NCBI GenBank assembly: GCA_050730835.1
Contig: JBOHNS010000017.1
Location: 1 to 10,059, forward strand
DNA: 10,059 bases
Direction: 5' to 3'
Source of the DNA: JBOHNS01 sp050730835
GTDB taxonomy: Bacteria; Patescibacteriota; Saccharimonadia; Saccharimonadales; UBA4665
The translations under genes were made by a program, and so were the position numbers. Shown in pieces: positions 1 to 6,130 of this stretch (the stretch's first letter is position 1; the number at the start of each line of letters is the position of its first letter). The notes beneath the pieces are model-generated. The model did no database searches. It was not told the origin of the DNA and saw only the letters and a program-made list of their open reading frames with translations.

Positions 1-82
1 GCTCGCAGCGAATAACCTTTACTGCGCAGAATAGCAATCTCATTCCGCTCATCTTTGCTGATGTGAGTGTAGCTTTTTTCAT
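1..82 (-). mobile_element. IS30-family transposase, N-terminal fragment, frameshifted
   Basis: The minus strand encodes the start of an IS30-family transposase; the rest lies beyond the left edge. Read in the family-like frame it gives YTHISKDERNEIAILRSKGY followed by SLR, which matches the N-terminal helix-turn-helix region of IS30 transposases (pattern: xxHLSxxERxxIxxLxxxGxSxxxIA) that recognises the element's ends. The only ATG (82-80) is one base out of that frame: it reads M-K-K and then leaves the family sequence. One extra A in the A6 run after the ATG would give the expected M-K-K-S-Y-T-H-I. A stop codon lies directly upstream in the family frame, so no in-frame ATG start exists. It is either an inactivated copy, a sequencing error in the homopolymer, or (less likely) a slippage-dependent gene. 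Terminal inverted repeats could not be defined. Confidence 0.68.
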
Positions 83-151
83 AACCCTAGCATAACAAAG
101 TGTTCGGCTTCAAAACCGCATTTAGGAACCAAATTGAGCCAATTAGCCCAA

Positions 152-906
152 ATGCAGAAATTTTATTAACTTCTGTAGGGTCTACAACCGAGCCAATGCA
201 AGAACGCTTATTTAGAATTAGGCAAGGGTGCAGGTAAGCTATCGGCACTGGATGTCTTGGTTGTTTCGGACGGTTGGTCGTCTTTTGGTCGAAAAGATGG
301 GGTATCAAGAGCAGAAAGAATAAAGCAAAAAGTAGAATCTGTCTCCGCTAGATTATGGACCAATAAATACATTGGTTATATCCTAGGTAAAGCTTCAATA
401 AATATCCAAAACCTAGGTTCATTGGACGAGGAAGCAGCAGAAGTTGCTATTGCAAGAAATGGTATTTTATTGGTTCCGGGCGGTAATACCTTTCAAGCTA
501 TGAGGGGTTTGCAAAGACATCGTGAAGCTATTAGACAGCACGTTAAGAACGGCAAACCATATGTTGGTGATAGCGCAGGGGCTAGGCTATAGCGGCTGGT
601 CGTACTACTCGTTCGGCGAGTCTTAAACACGCTGATGCGCAGCCAAAAATCGACACAGACGTAGACTCGGCATTAGGTTTATTGCTTGGCGTTGATATAG
701 TTCCTCATGCGCCCGGAAGGCAAGGAAGCTTTGCTATACCCGGTGCGTTATCTAGAGTTTCAAGCCACATCTTATTGGGTTACGAAAAATCTCAGACCGA
801 ACTGGATGGTTTTGTGCAGCTTCGTCAGGCCGAAGGTGTTCGTGTAGAAACCTTACACGATAAGCAGGCGCTTTCAATTTCAAATGGTTCTGTTGAGAGG
901 CTATAA
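152..906 (+). pseudogene. Peptidase S51 (dipeptidase E-like), frameshifted remnant
   Basis: Three consecutive frames together encode an almost complete peptidase S51-family protein of about 250 residues (PepE is about 229). These cytosolic serine peptidases cleave small aspartyl peptides or related compounds. The N-terminal piece reads ILLTSVGSTTEPMQERL (family start: xxLLTSxG). The middle piece carries VPGGNTF and the nucleophile motif GDSAGA (residues encoded around 566-583). The third piece carries IVPH (family histidine region) and ends with HDKQAL...NGSVERL, typical of the family C-terminus. Joining them needs three one-base corrections: one A added after ATG 152 (giving M-Q-K-I-L-L-T-S), one T removed near 211-213, and one base added near 587-590, where a TAG otherwise ends the middle frame. 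No other stop interrupts the corrected frame, so decay is recent or the indels are sequencing errors. A shorter intact product (TTG 257 to 592) would stop right after the catalytic serine and is unlikely to work. Confidence 0.72.
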
Positions 907-973
907 CTTGCTTGCTGTATAGATTAATTCACGAACTTGGGGTTTGGCTTTACTTCTATAGTTAAGAACAGTT

Positions 974-1017
974 ATGTCTAAAGACATATCAAGCGGTACT
1001 CGCTAAAACAAAGCGAG
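974..1017. repeat. Two small inverted repeats upstream of the S1 promoter
   Basis: ATGTCT (974-979) and AGACAT (982-987) form a near-continuous palindrome with a two-base centre. CTCGCT (999-1004) and AGCGAG (1012-1017) form a 6-bp stem with a 7-base A-rich loop. The second stem is followed by CTTTGCC, not a clean T run, so it is at best a weak terminator for the broken S51 gene. Both lie just upstream of the -35 box at 1020 and could be regulator sites. The rest of 907-1019 shows nothing recognisable. Confidence 0.3.
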
Positions 1018-1019
1018 CT

Positions 1020-1048
1020 TTGCCTTACATCCGTTCCTCTGATATAAT
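1020..1048 (+). promoter_or_regulatory. Extended -10 sigma70-type promoter for ribosomal protein S1
   Basis: TTGCCT (1020-1025), a 17-bp spacer, then TATAAT (1043-1048). The -10 is preceded by TG one base upstream (TGATATAAT, from 1040), making an extended -10. Transcription should start near 1055, giving a leader of about 85 nt before the S1 ATG. Its strength suits a ribosomal protein gene. Confidence 0.75.
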
Positions 1049-1083
1049 GTAGATAATCTTGCGGGGAGTGCTTGGAAGCTTTA

Positions 1084-1127
1084 GCTAGCTTTAAGACTAG
1101 CCTTGCTGGAAATACATTTTAAGGAGG
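1084..1127 (+). promoter_or_regulatory. S1 mRNA leader: hairpin and strong ribosome binding site
   Basis: GCTAG (1084-1088) and CTAGC (1097-1101) pair across an 8-base loop in the predicted leader. AAGGAGG (1121-1127) is a full Shine-Dalgarno 12 bases before ATG 1140. Another ATG at 1129 is one base after the Shine-Dalgarno, too close to be used, and would encode only a 10-residue out-of-frame peptide. In proteobacteria S1 represses its own synthesis through leader structure; whether this leader does the same is inference. Confidence 0.5.
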
Positions 1128-1139
1128 CATGAAATTACC

Positions 1140-2207
1140 ATGTCTAAACAAAATACATTAACTATGGACGAGCTGCTGGCCAGTAGTAATGTCCAGCAAA
1201 TAAAAACCGGTGATGTCGTTGAAGGTGTCATTACTTCTCTCAAAAAGCATGAAATTTGGGTAGATTTGGGCGCTAACGGCATGGGTGTCGTGATGCGTCG
1301 CGAGATTGCTCGCAGCCAGCCGCTGGAAGTGGGCGCCAGCATAACAGTTAGCGTGGTCGAACCCGACAGCGATGACGGCCACGCGCTGCTCAGCATGCGC
1401 AGGGCAGCCAAAGATCGCGGTTGGGATGAACTGAAAAAGTTGTTTGACGAACAACAGATTATTGAGGTTATTCCCTACGACGCCAATCGCGGCGGCTTGC
1501 TCGTCGAGTGTGAGGGCATCCGCGGCTTTTTACCGGTTTCGCAGTTGGCCGCCGGTCATTATCCGCGCGTGTCGAGCTCCGACAAAGACGAAATTTTGCA
1601 AAAATTGCACGCCATCGTCAATCAGCCAATCAGATCTCGCATTTTAGATGTCAGCCGCAAGGACAATAAATTAATTTTTTCCGAAAAAGAAGCCATCAAA
1701 TATGATATTCAAGATCGTCTGGGCAAATTAAAAGTCGGCGATGAAGTTAGCGGTGCGGTTACCGGCGTAATTGATTTTGGCGCTTTTGTTAACGCTGACG
1801 GTATCGAAGGCCTGATCCACATTTCCGAAATTTCGTGGGAGCGCGTGGAAGATCCACGCAGCTATTTGCAAGTCGGCGCTAACGTCAAAGCCAAAATTAT
1901 CGCCATCGATAAAGACCGCTTATCTTTGAGCCTCAAGCAAATGACCGAAGATCCTTGGCTGAAAGAGGTTAAATCGTTCAAAAAGGGCACGGTTGTGGAG
2001 GGCAAAATCACGCGCATTACGCCGTTTGGCGCCTTCGTGCAGTTAGGCCCTAGCGTCGAGGCTTTGGTGCACGTATCAGAGATGAGCGACAACGAAAACG
2101 TTGATCCAGAAAAACTTTTTCAGCTTAACGAAAACAAAAAGTTCAAAGTTTTAGATATTGACGAGGACACAAGGAAGATCGCATTAAGCCTAAAGGGCGC
2201 TAAATAA
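1140..2207 (+). CDS. rpsA: 30S ribosomal protein S1 (four S1 domains)
   Basis: S1 binds mRNA on the 30S subunit and helps place it for initiation. The 355-residue protein contains four S1/OB-fold repeats: about 23-88 (GDVVEGVITS... LLSMRR), 104-183 (GLLVECEGIRGFLPVSQL... LIFSEKEA), 199-267 (GDEVSGAVTGVIDFGAFV, then GLIHISEISW and LSLSLKQ) and 282-353 (GTVVEGKITRITPFGAFVQL, then ALVHVSEMS and IALSLKG). Repeats 3 and 4 are the most canonical RNA-binding copies; repeats 1 and 2 are more divergent, as in the ribosome-docking repeats of other S1 proteins. It is shorter than the six-domain proteobacterial protein (about 557 aa) but in line with four-repeat versions in Gram-positives and CPR. The start at ATG 1140 is supported by AAGGAGG 12 bases upstream. 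It has its own promoter, and infB follows after a 182-bp gap rich in inverted repeats. A general RNA-binding S1 protein is the alternative. Confidence 0.87.
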   Translation: MSKQNTLTMDELLASSNVQQIKTGDVVEGVITSLKKHEIWVDLGANGMGVVMRREIARSQPLEVGASITVSVVEPDSDDGHALLSMRRAAKDRGWDELKKLFDEQQIIEVIPYDANRGGLLVECEGIRGFLPVSQLAAGHYPRVSSSDKDEILQKLHAIVNQPIRSRILDVSRKDNKLIFSEKEAIKYDIQDRLGKLKVGDEVSGAVTGVIDFGAFVNADGIEGLIHISEISWERVEDPRSYLQVGANVKAKIIAIDKDRLSLSLKQMTEDPWLKEVKSFKKGTVVEGKITRITPFGAFVQLGPSVEALVHVSEMSDNENVDPEKLFQLNENKKFKVLDIDEDTRKIALSLKGAK

Positions 2208-2218
2208 CTAGTTAGTAG

Positions 2219-2334
2219 AGAGCAGATGACAGGTAGCAGAAACTTAGCAGGTAGCAATTATCAGACAATAAGCTCTCGAGAGTCTGCTGTCTGAAATCTG
2301 CTAAATTTCTGCAAAATGCTACCTGCTGTCTGAT
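2219..2334. repeat. Long imperfect inverted repeat between S1 and infB
   Basis: The gap holds two arms of about 50 bases around the perfect palindrome CTCTCGAGAG (2273-2282). Going outward, the left arm has TCAGACA, TTAGCAG, AGAAA and GGTAGCA; the right arm read in reverse complement has TCAGACAGCAG, TTAGCAG, GCAGAAA and GGTAGCA in the same order, with short gaps. Variants of AGCAG-GTAGCA also recur as direct repeats within each arm. As RNA it would form a long bulged hairpin after the S1 stop. No T run follows, so it is not a classic terminator. It could be a small non-autonomous palindromic element, a 3' stabiliser, or an attenuator ahead of infB. Confidence 0.7.
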
Positions 2335-2363
2335 AAATCCTTAAGTAATATGTAAATAATTGG

Positions 2364-2382
2364 CTGGTTCGCCAGAAAGGAG
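2364..2382 (+). promoter_or_regulatory. infB ribosome binding site with adjacent TTCG-loop hairpin
   Basis: AAAGGAG (2376-2382) lies 7 bases before ATG 2390 and fixes that start over the in-frame TTG at 2360. Directly upstream, CTGG (2364-2367), TTCG (2368-2371) and CCAG (2372-2375) form a short stem with a TTCG loop ending at the base before the Shine-Dalgarno. It may shape access to the site. The closing pair is G-C, not the extra-stable C-G form. Confidence 0.55.
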
Positions 2383-2389
2383 TGCCGTG

Positions 2390-4150
2390 ATGGCTCAAAA
2401 GATTGAAATCGAAGACCAAATAACTGTCGGTGCCCTGGCGGATAAATTAATGATGCCGGTCAGCCGCTTGATAACCGAGCTAATGAAAAATGGCGTCATG
2501 GCAACCGTTAATGAGCGTGTAGATTTTGATACGGCCGAAATTATGGTTTCGGAAATGGGGCTTGATTTTGAACTCGTCCAACAGCCAGCAACCAAGCCAA
2601 TCATTGCCAGAAATAAAGACCCAATAAGCGAGCACGCTGTTAGCCGGCCGCCTGTTGTGGCCATGATGGGTCACGTCGATCATGGCAAAACCAGTTTGCT
2701 AGATGTTATTCGCGGCGCGCATGTGGCCAGTCATGAGGCCGGCGGCATCACCCAGCATATCTCGGCTTACAATATTAAACACGACAATCGCTCGATAACA
2801 TTTTTAGATACACCCGGCCACGAAGCGTTTGCCGTAATTCGCGAGCACGGTGCCCGGTTGACTGATGTCGCAATAATTGTCGTAGCCGCCGATGACGGCG
2901 TTAAGCCGCAAACAATTGAGGCGATTCGCTTTGCTCGTCAGGCTGGTGTCAAAATTATTGTGGCGATAAATAAAATTGATAAACAGGGCGCAGATTTGAA
3001 CCGCGTCAAACAAGAATTAGCCGATCAAAACCTGTTAATCGAGGCTTGGGGCGGCGATACGGTCGCCGTAGAAGTTTCAGCCAAAACTGGCGCCGGCATC
3101 GATAATTTACTCGACATTATTCTGCTTGTCGCCGATGTTGAAGATTTACGTGCGGAGACTGACGGCCCGGCTAGCGGCTTGATTATTGAAGCCCACACCG
3201 AACAAGGCCGTGGTTGCGTAGCGCACGCGCTAGTCGAAAGCGGCACGCTCAAACGCAGTGATTTTGTCGTTGCCGGCAGCAGCTACGGGCGGATTCGCAA
3301 TCTGGAATCACCCGAAGGCGAGGCACTGATTTCCGCCACGCCCTCGATGCCGGTAGTCATGACCGGCTTTAAAACGGTGCCGGAATTCGGCGATCAATTT
3401 GTGGTTGTAGCCAACGAAAAAGCGGCTCGAATGCAGGCCGGCCAATCAGCTAATAACGCGAAAACCAGTAGCGGCAGAATGGATTTAAGCGGCAGCGACT
3501 TATTACACATCATAAATCGTAGCCATCAACTAAACGCTTTTAATGTCGTCATCAAGGCTGACGTCCAGGGCTCACTGCAATCAGTTTTAGGCAGCCTAAA
3601 AGCCCTAGGCAGTGATGAAGTTGCCGTCAATATCGTTGGCTCCGGCATAGGTCCAATCAACGAAAATGATTTACAAATTGCGCTAGGTAATCAAACTATA
3701 ATCTATGGTTTTAACGTTGACACGCCGGCCAATGTCAAACGTCTAGCCTCGCGCGACAAAATTATCATCCGGCAGTACCAAATTATTTATGAATTAATCG
3801 ACGATGTGCGTGCCGAGCTCAACAAACTTCTGGTGCCTAATATTGTTGAAAATACAACTGGCCGCTTGCAAGTCAAAGCCGTTTTTAGAACCACAGCCGC
3901 GCAAATAATTTGCGGTGGCGAAGTGACTAAGGGCAGGCTAATTTGCCCGGCCTACGGCAGAATTACTCGCGGCGATCAGGCATTAGGTGAAGTTGAAATC
4001 ACCAATTTAAAGCGCGGTCCCCAGGATACTAAAGAAGTTGAGCAGGGCGAAATGTGCGGCCTAAGTTTTACAACGACGGCCAAAATTGATTTGCAAGAAA
4101 ATGATCGCATTGAAGTATTCACCCGCCAGGCCGTCGAGCGCCAATTATAA
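2390..4150 (+). CDS. infB: Translation initiation factor IF-2
   Basis: IF2 is a GTPase that brings fMet-tRNA to the 30S P site and promotes 50S joining. The 586-residue product starts with an IF2-N domain (about 10-60), then a GTPase domain with G1 GHVDHGKT (94-101), G3 DTPGH (140-144), G4 NKID (194-197) and G5 SAK (230-232). A beta-barrel domain II follows (about 260-350), then IF-2 domain 3 (about 380-470, with FNVVIKADVQGSLQSVLGSL) and the C-terminal initiator-tRNA-binding domain (about 485-586). The long N-terminal extension of enterobacterial IF2 (890 aa) is absent, as usual for compact genomes. ATG 2390 has AAAGGAG 7 bases upstream; a TTG at 2360 would add ten residues without support. 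The usual downstream rbfA is missing; a DUF5663-like gene follows instead. Its partners Fmt and Def are encoded convergently just beyond. Confidence 0.97.
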   Translation: MAQKIEIEDQITVGALADKLMMPVSRLITELMKNGVMATVNERVDFDTAEIMVSEMGLDFELVQQPATKPIIARNKDPISEHAVSRPPVVAMMGHVDHGKTSLLDVIRGAHVASHEAGGITQHISAYNIKHDNRSITFLDTPGHEAFAVIREHGARLTDVAIIVVAADDGVKPQTIEAIRFARQAGVKIIVAINKIDKQGADLNRVKQELADQNLLIEAWGGDTVAVEVSAKTGAGIDNLLDIILLVADVEDLRAETDGPASGLIIEAHTEQGRGCVAHALVESGTLKRSDFVVAGSSYGRIRNLESPEGEALISATPSMPVVMTGFKTVPEFGDQFVVVANEKAARMQAGQSANNAKTSSGRMDLSGSDLLHIINRSHQLNAFNVVIKADVQGSLQSVLGSLKALGSDEVAVNIVGSGIGPINENDLQIALGNQTIIYGFNVDTPANVKRLASRDKIIIRQYQIIYELIDDVRAELNKLLVPNIVENTTGRLQVKAVFRTTAAQIICGGEVTKGRLICPAYGRITRGDQALGEVEITNLKRGPQDTKEVEQGEMCGLSFTTTAKIDLQENDRIEVFTRQAVERQL

Positions 4151-4153
4151 AGT

Positions 4154-4183
4154 TTGCTTAAATAGCTGCTCGGGCGCTACAAT
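4154..4183 (+). promoter_or_regulatory. Possible promoter for the DUF5663-like gene
   Basis: TTGCTT (4154-4159), an 18-bp spacer and TACAAT (4178-4183) lie in the 52-bp gap after infB. Transcription would start near 4190, about 13 nt before ATG 4203, whose weak Shine-Dalgarno is AGGA near 4195. The gene could also simply be read through from infB. Confidence 0.42.
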
Positions 4184-4202
4184 ATTAATCAGTTAGGAAT
4201 TT

Positions 4203-4607
4203 ATGGCATTTACACTAGATTATAACACTTTAGATGAACTAGGCTTGGGCGCTCTGCCGCCAGAGGAAAAAAAGAAAATGCTAGCGCATATTCTCGAAAC
4301 TTTAGAAATGCGCGTCGGTACAACTCTGGCCGGTCAAATGACTGAGGTGCAATTAGACGAATTTGAAGCTTTGATGCCCGGCGAAGCCGACGCGCCAGAG
4401 GCAGTCAAACAAAAAGAACAGTCCGCACTAAAGTGGCTAGAAGGCAATTTTCCGAATTATAAAGACGTAGTCAGTGGCGAGCTAGACAAACTAAAATCCG
4501 AAATCAGCCAAATCGGCCCGCAAATTATAGCCGATGCTAACGCTGCCCAAGCTAGCGGCTCGAACCAACAACCTGCTCAGCCACCTCAAGACAATCCCCA
4601 AAATTAA
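4203..4607 (+). CDS. DUF5663-like small acidic protein
   Basis: The 134-residue protein has no known function. Its N-terminal 90 residues resemble the DUF5663 family that I recall as common in CPR genomes: LGLGALPPEEKKKMLAHILE, an ETLEMRVGTTL helix, then LDEFEALM and a WLEGNFPNYKDVV segment. It appears all-helical, acidic and cytosolic, with no signal peptide or membrane segment. The last 20 or so residues are a disordered Gln/Pro/Asn-rich tail (SNQQPAQPPQDNPQN). Similar proteins often sit beside housekeeping genes; here it follows infB by 52 bp and ends 13 bp from the convergent fmt. A link to translation is only a guess from position. The family assignment is from remembered sequence pattern. 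Confidence 0.72.
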   Translation: MAFTLDYNTLDELGLGALPPEEKKKMLAHILETLEMRVGTTLAGQMTEVQLDEFEALMPGEADAPEAVKQKEQSALKWLEGNFPNYKDVVSGELDKLKSEISQIGPQIIADANAAQASGSNQQPAQPPQDNPQN

Positions 4608-4620
4608 AACCAAATCAAAC

Positions 4621-5553
4621 CTAAATTTGTCTGCCGTAACCGGCTATAAAATCTCGCGCCGTCATTTCCGGCTTGCCGGCCGGTTTAAGCTTGTCAATAA
4701 TCAGTAAACCTTGGCTAGTTTGCACGGCCAACTGTTTATCTGGCGTTACACAAGTTAAACCAATTTCTCTTGACGCTCGACTTCTAAATTTTGACTCTAA
4801 ACTGGCATGCGCCCGAGTAATAATAATATCTTTGCTGGCCAGCTGGCTACGACTTTTCGGCCATTCCAAAAATGCCCGAACCTCGCGCTCTAACTGCGTG
4901 GCGGGCTTGTGCCAATCAATTAGACCATCTGCCTTATTAAGTTTGCGCGAATATGAAACCTCGCGGCCAGTTGTTTGCTGATTAAATGTGCTGCGATTTT
5001 CGATATAATCCGGCAGCCGATCACTTAGCAGCCCGTCGCTAAGATAAATTAATTGTTCAGTTAATTCCGCACTTGTTTCGTTTCCATTGAGCGCTAGTTC
5101 GCCGTAGGCTATGAGCGGTCCTTCATCCATAGCCTTAACCAGTTTCATCAAACTAACGCCAGTAACTTTTTGACCCGATAAAATCACAAAACTAATCGGA
5201 TCAGCGCCGCGCCACTCCGGTAAAACCGAAAAGTGACTATTAATTATGCCAAGCGGAAAATAATCAATTACACTCTGGCTAACAATAATTCCAAAATCAA
5301 TCAGCACGCCCAAACGGCTTTTCACTGGCTCAGTTTGTATTAACTGGCCCAGACTTTGCCGGTCGGCTACTGTTAAAACTGGTAAATTTAGTCTTTTTGC
5401 AATATCCAGAACCGGAAAATTGCCTTTATGATGAGCTGGCTTCGGTTTAGTAATCACGGCTTCAATGTTAAAGTTTTCGGCCAGCAGCTCTAGCGATTTT
5501 GCGGCCACCGGTCCGCTACCAAAGAATATGATTGTTTCGGATAGCTTTTTCAT
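4621..5553 (-). CDS. fmt: Methionyl-tRNA formyltransferase
   Basis: Fmt transfers a formyl group from 10-formyl-tetrahydrofolate to Met on initiator tRNA. The 310-residue protein (E. coli 315) has a Rossmann-type N-terminal formyltransferase domain (about 6-180) with the signature INSHFSVLPEWRGADP. Catalytic residues correspond to N105, H107 and D143 (in VKAMDEGPLIA), an offset of three from the E. coli N108, H110 and D146. The C-terminal tRNA-binding domain (about 205-308) carries ADGLIDWHKPA, VRAFLEWPKSR and a closing AGKPEMTARDFIAGYG. The start ATG at 5553 lies inside def, overlapping it by 38 bp, with GGAG 10 bases upstream, so the two are co-transcribed and probably translationally coupled. 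The segment LIDFGIIVS replaces the more usual AYGxILP, a mild variation near the active site. Confidence 0.96.
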   Translation of the reverse strand: MKKLSETIIFFGSGPVAAKSLELLAENFNIEAVITKPKPAHHKGNFPVLDIAKRLNLPVLTVADRQSLGQLIQTEPVKSRLGVLIDFGIIVSQSVIDYFPLGIINSHFSVLPEWRGADPISFVILSGQKVTGVSLMKLVKAMDEGPLIAYGELALNGNETSAELTEQLIYLSDGLLSDRLPDYIENRSTFNQQTTGREVSYSRKLNKADGLIDWHKPATQLEREVRAFLEWPKSRSQLASKDIIITRAHASLESKFRSRASREIGLTCVTPDKQLAVQTSQGLLIIDKLKPAGKPEMTARDFIAGYGRQI

Positions 5554-6091
5554 AATCTAATTGCTCCAATTCGCCGGATTCGGTTAATTTAAAAAATGCC
5601 TCGGGCGTATTTTTGATATGGTCAATAAAGACGATGCCATTGGTGTGGTCAATTTCATGTTGTAAAACTCGCGACAAAAAGCCCTCAGCCTTGATTTTAA
5701 AGGTTTTGCCATTCAAGTCTTGGGCTTTAATTCTAGCTTGGCTGTATCGAGGTACTTTGCCGTAAATATCTTTTATGCTCAAGCAACCCTCGAAATCTTC
5801 TTCGATTTTACCTTCCAATTTAGTTATTTCCGGATTTATAAATATGCGGAAAGTCTTGTCATCTTTGTTGTCATAATTATCGCGAATAATTACAACACTT
5901 TTGGGTTTATTGAGTTGTATAGCCGCTAGAGCTACACCAACTTCATGGTTGCGTGATTCTTCCCAGTCAATGACAGCCTTTTTCATATTTTCGATTAGCT
6001 GAAGCGTATGGTTGTTGATGGCGCAGGCAGATGATTTTTGGCGTAATTTATGATTGGGCAGGCTTATAATTTGATCTCTCGGCCGCTGCAT
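5516..6091 (-). CDS. def: Peptide deformylase
   Basis: Def is a metal-dependent hydrolase that removes the N-formyl group from new proteins. The 191-residue product shows all three family motifs: motif 1 GVALAAIQ (52-59), motif 2 EGCLS (101-105, metal ligand C103) and motif 3 HEIDH (145-149, ligands H145 and H149, catalytic E146). Motif 1 departs from the canonical GxGLAAxQ in having Ala at 54 in place of the second Gly. The LSRVLQHEIDHTNGIVFIDH context is otherwise ordinary. The protein is slightly longer than E. coli Def (169 aa), mostly through a charged N-terminal stretch and a C-terminal tail overlapping fmt. A near-consensus promoter sits 7 bp before the ATG and no Shine-Dalgarno is present, suggesting a leaderless message. 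It lies between priA and fmt, the classical bacterial order. Confidence 0.95.
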   Translation of the reverse strand: MQRPRDQIISLPNHKLRQKSSACAINNHTLQLIENMKKAVIDWEESRNHEVGVALAAIQLNKPKSVVIIRDNYDNKDDKTFRIFINPEITKLEGKIEEDFEGCLSIKDIYGKVPRYSQARIKAQDLNGKTFKIKAEGFLSRVLQHEIDHTNGIVFIDHIKNTPEAFFKLTESGELEQLDYEKAIRNNHILW

Positions 6092-6098
6092 AAATCAA

Positions 6099-6127
6099 AT
6101 TATAGCTATTTTAAGGGCCAATGTAAA
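6099..6127 (-). promoter_or_regulatory. def-fmt promoter, apparently leaderless
   Basis: On the minus strand, TTTACA (6127-6122), a 17-bp spacer and TATAAT (6104-6099) match the sigma70 consensus at 11 of 12 positions. Only seven bases (6098-6092) separate the -10 box from the def ATG (6091), so the expected start site is at or next to the A of the ATG. The -35 box starts just after the priA stop. Confidence 0.78.
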
Positions 6128-6130
6128 AAT

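Noticed and set aside
87..308. Minus-strand open frame of 73 codons opposite the S51 remnant
   Set aside because: It lies antisense to sequence that clearly encodes the S51 family in the plus frames and shows no motif or ribosome binding site.
257..592. A separate intact 111-residue protein
   Set aside because: Its sequence is the middle of an S51 peptidase, ending just after the catalytic serine; flanking pieces of the same family occur in other frames on both sides.
999..1025. Intrinsic terminator at CTCGCT/AGCGAG
   Set aside because: The stem is only 6 bp and is followed by CTTTGCCTT, not a run of T; it also abuts the S1 -35 box.
1129..1161. Upstream short frame (10 codons from ATG 1129) overlapping the S1 start
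   Set aside because: The ATG is one base after the Shine-Dalgarno, too close for initiation, and the frame has no recognisable attenuator features.
2219..2334. CRISPR array suggested by repeated AGCAG/GTAGCA words
   Set aside because: The repeats are short, imperfect and mainly inverted, with no constant repeat length, no unique spacers and no cas genes.
2360..2389. Alternative TTG start giving IF2 ten more residues
   Set aside because: The extension covers the hairpin and Shine-Dalgarno of ATG 2390 and has no upstream ribosome binding site.
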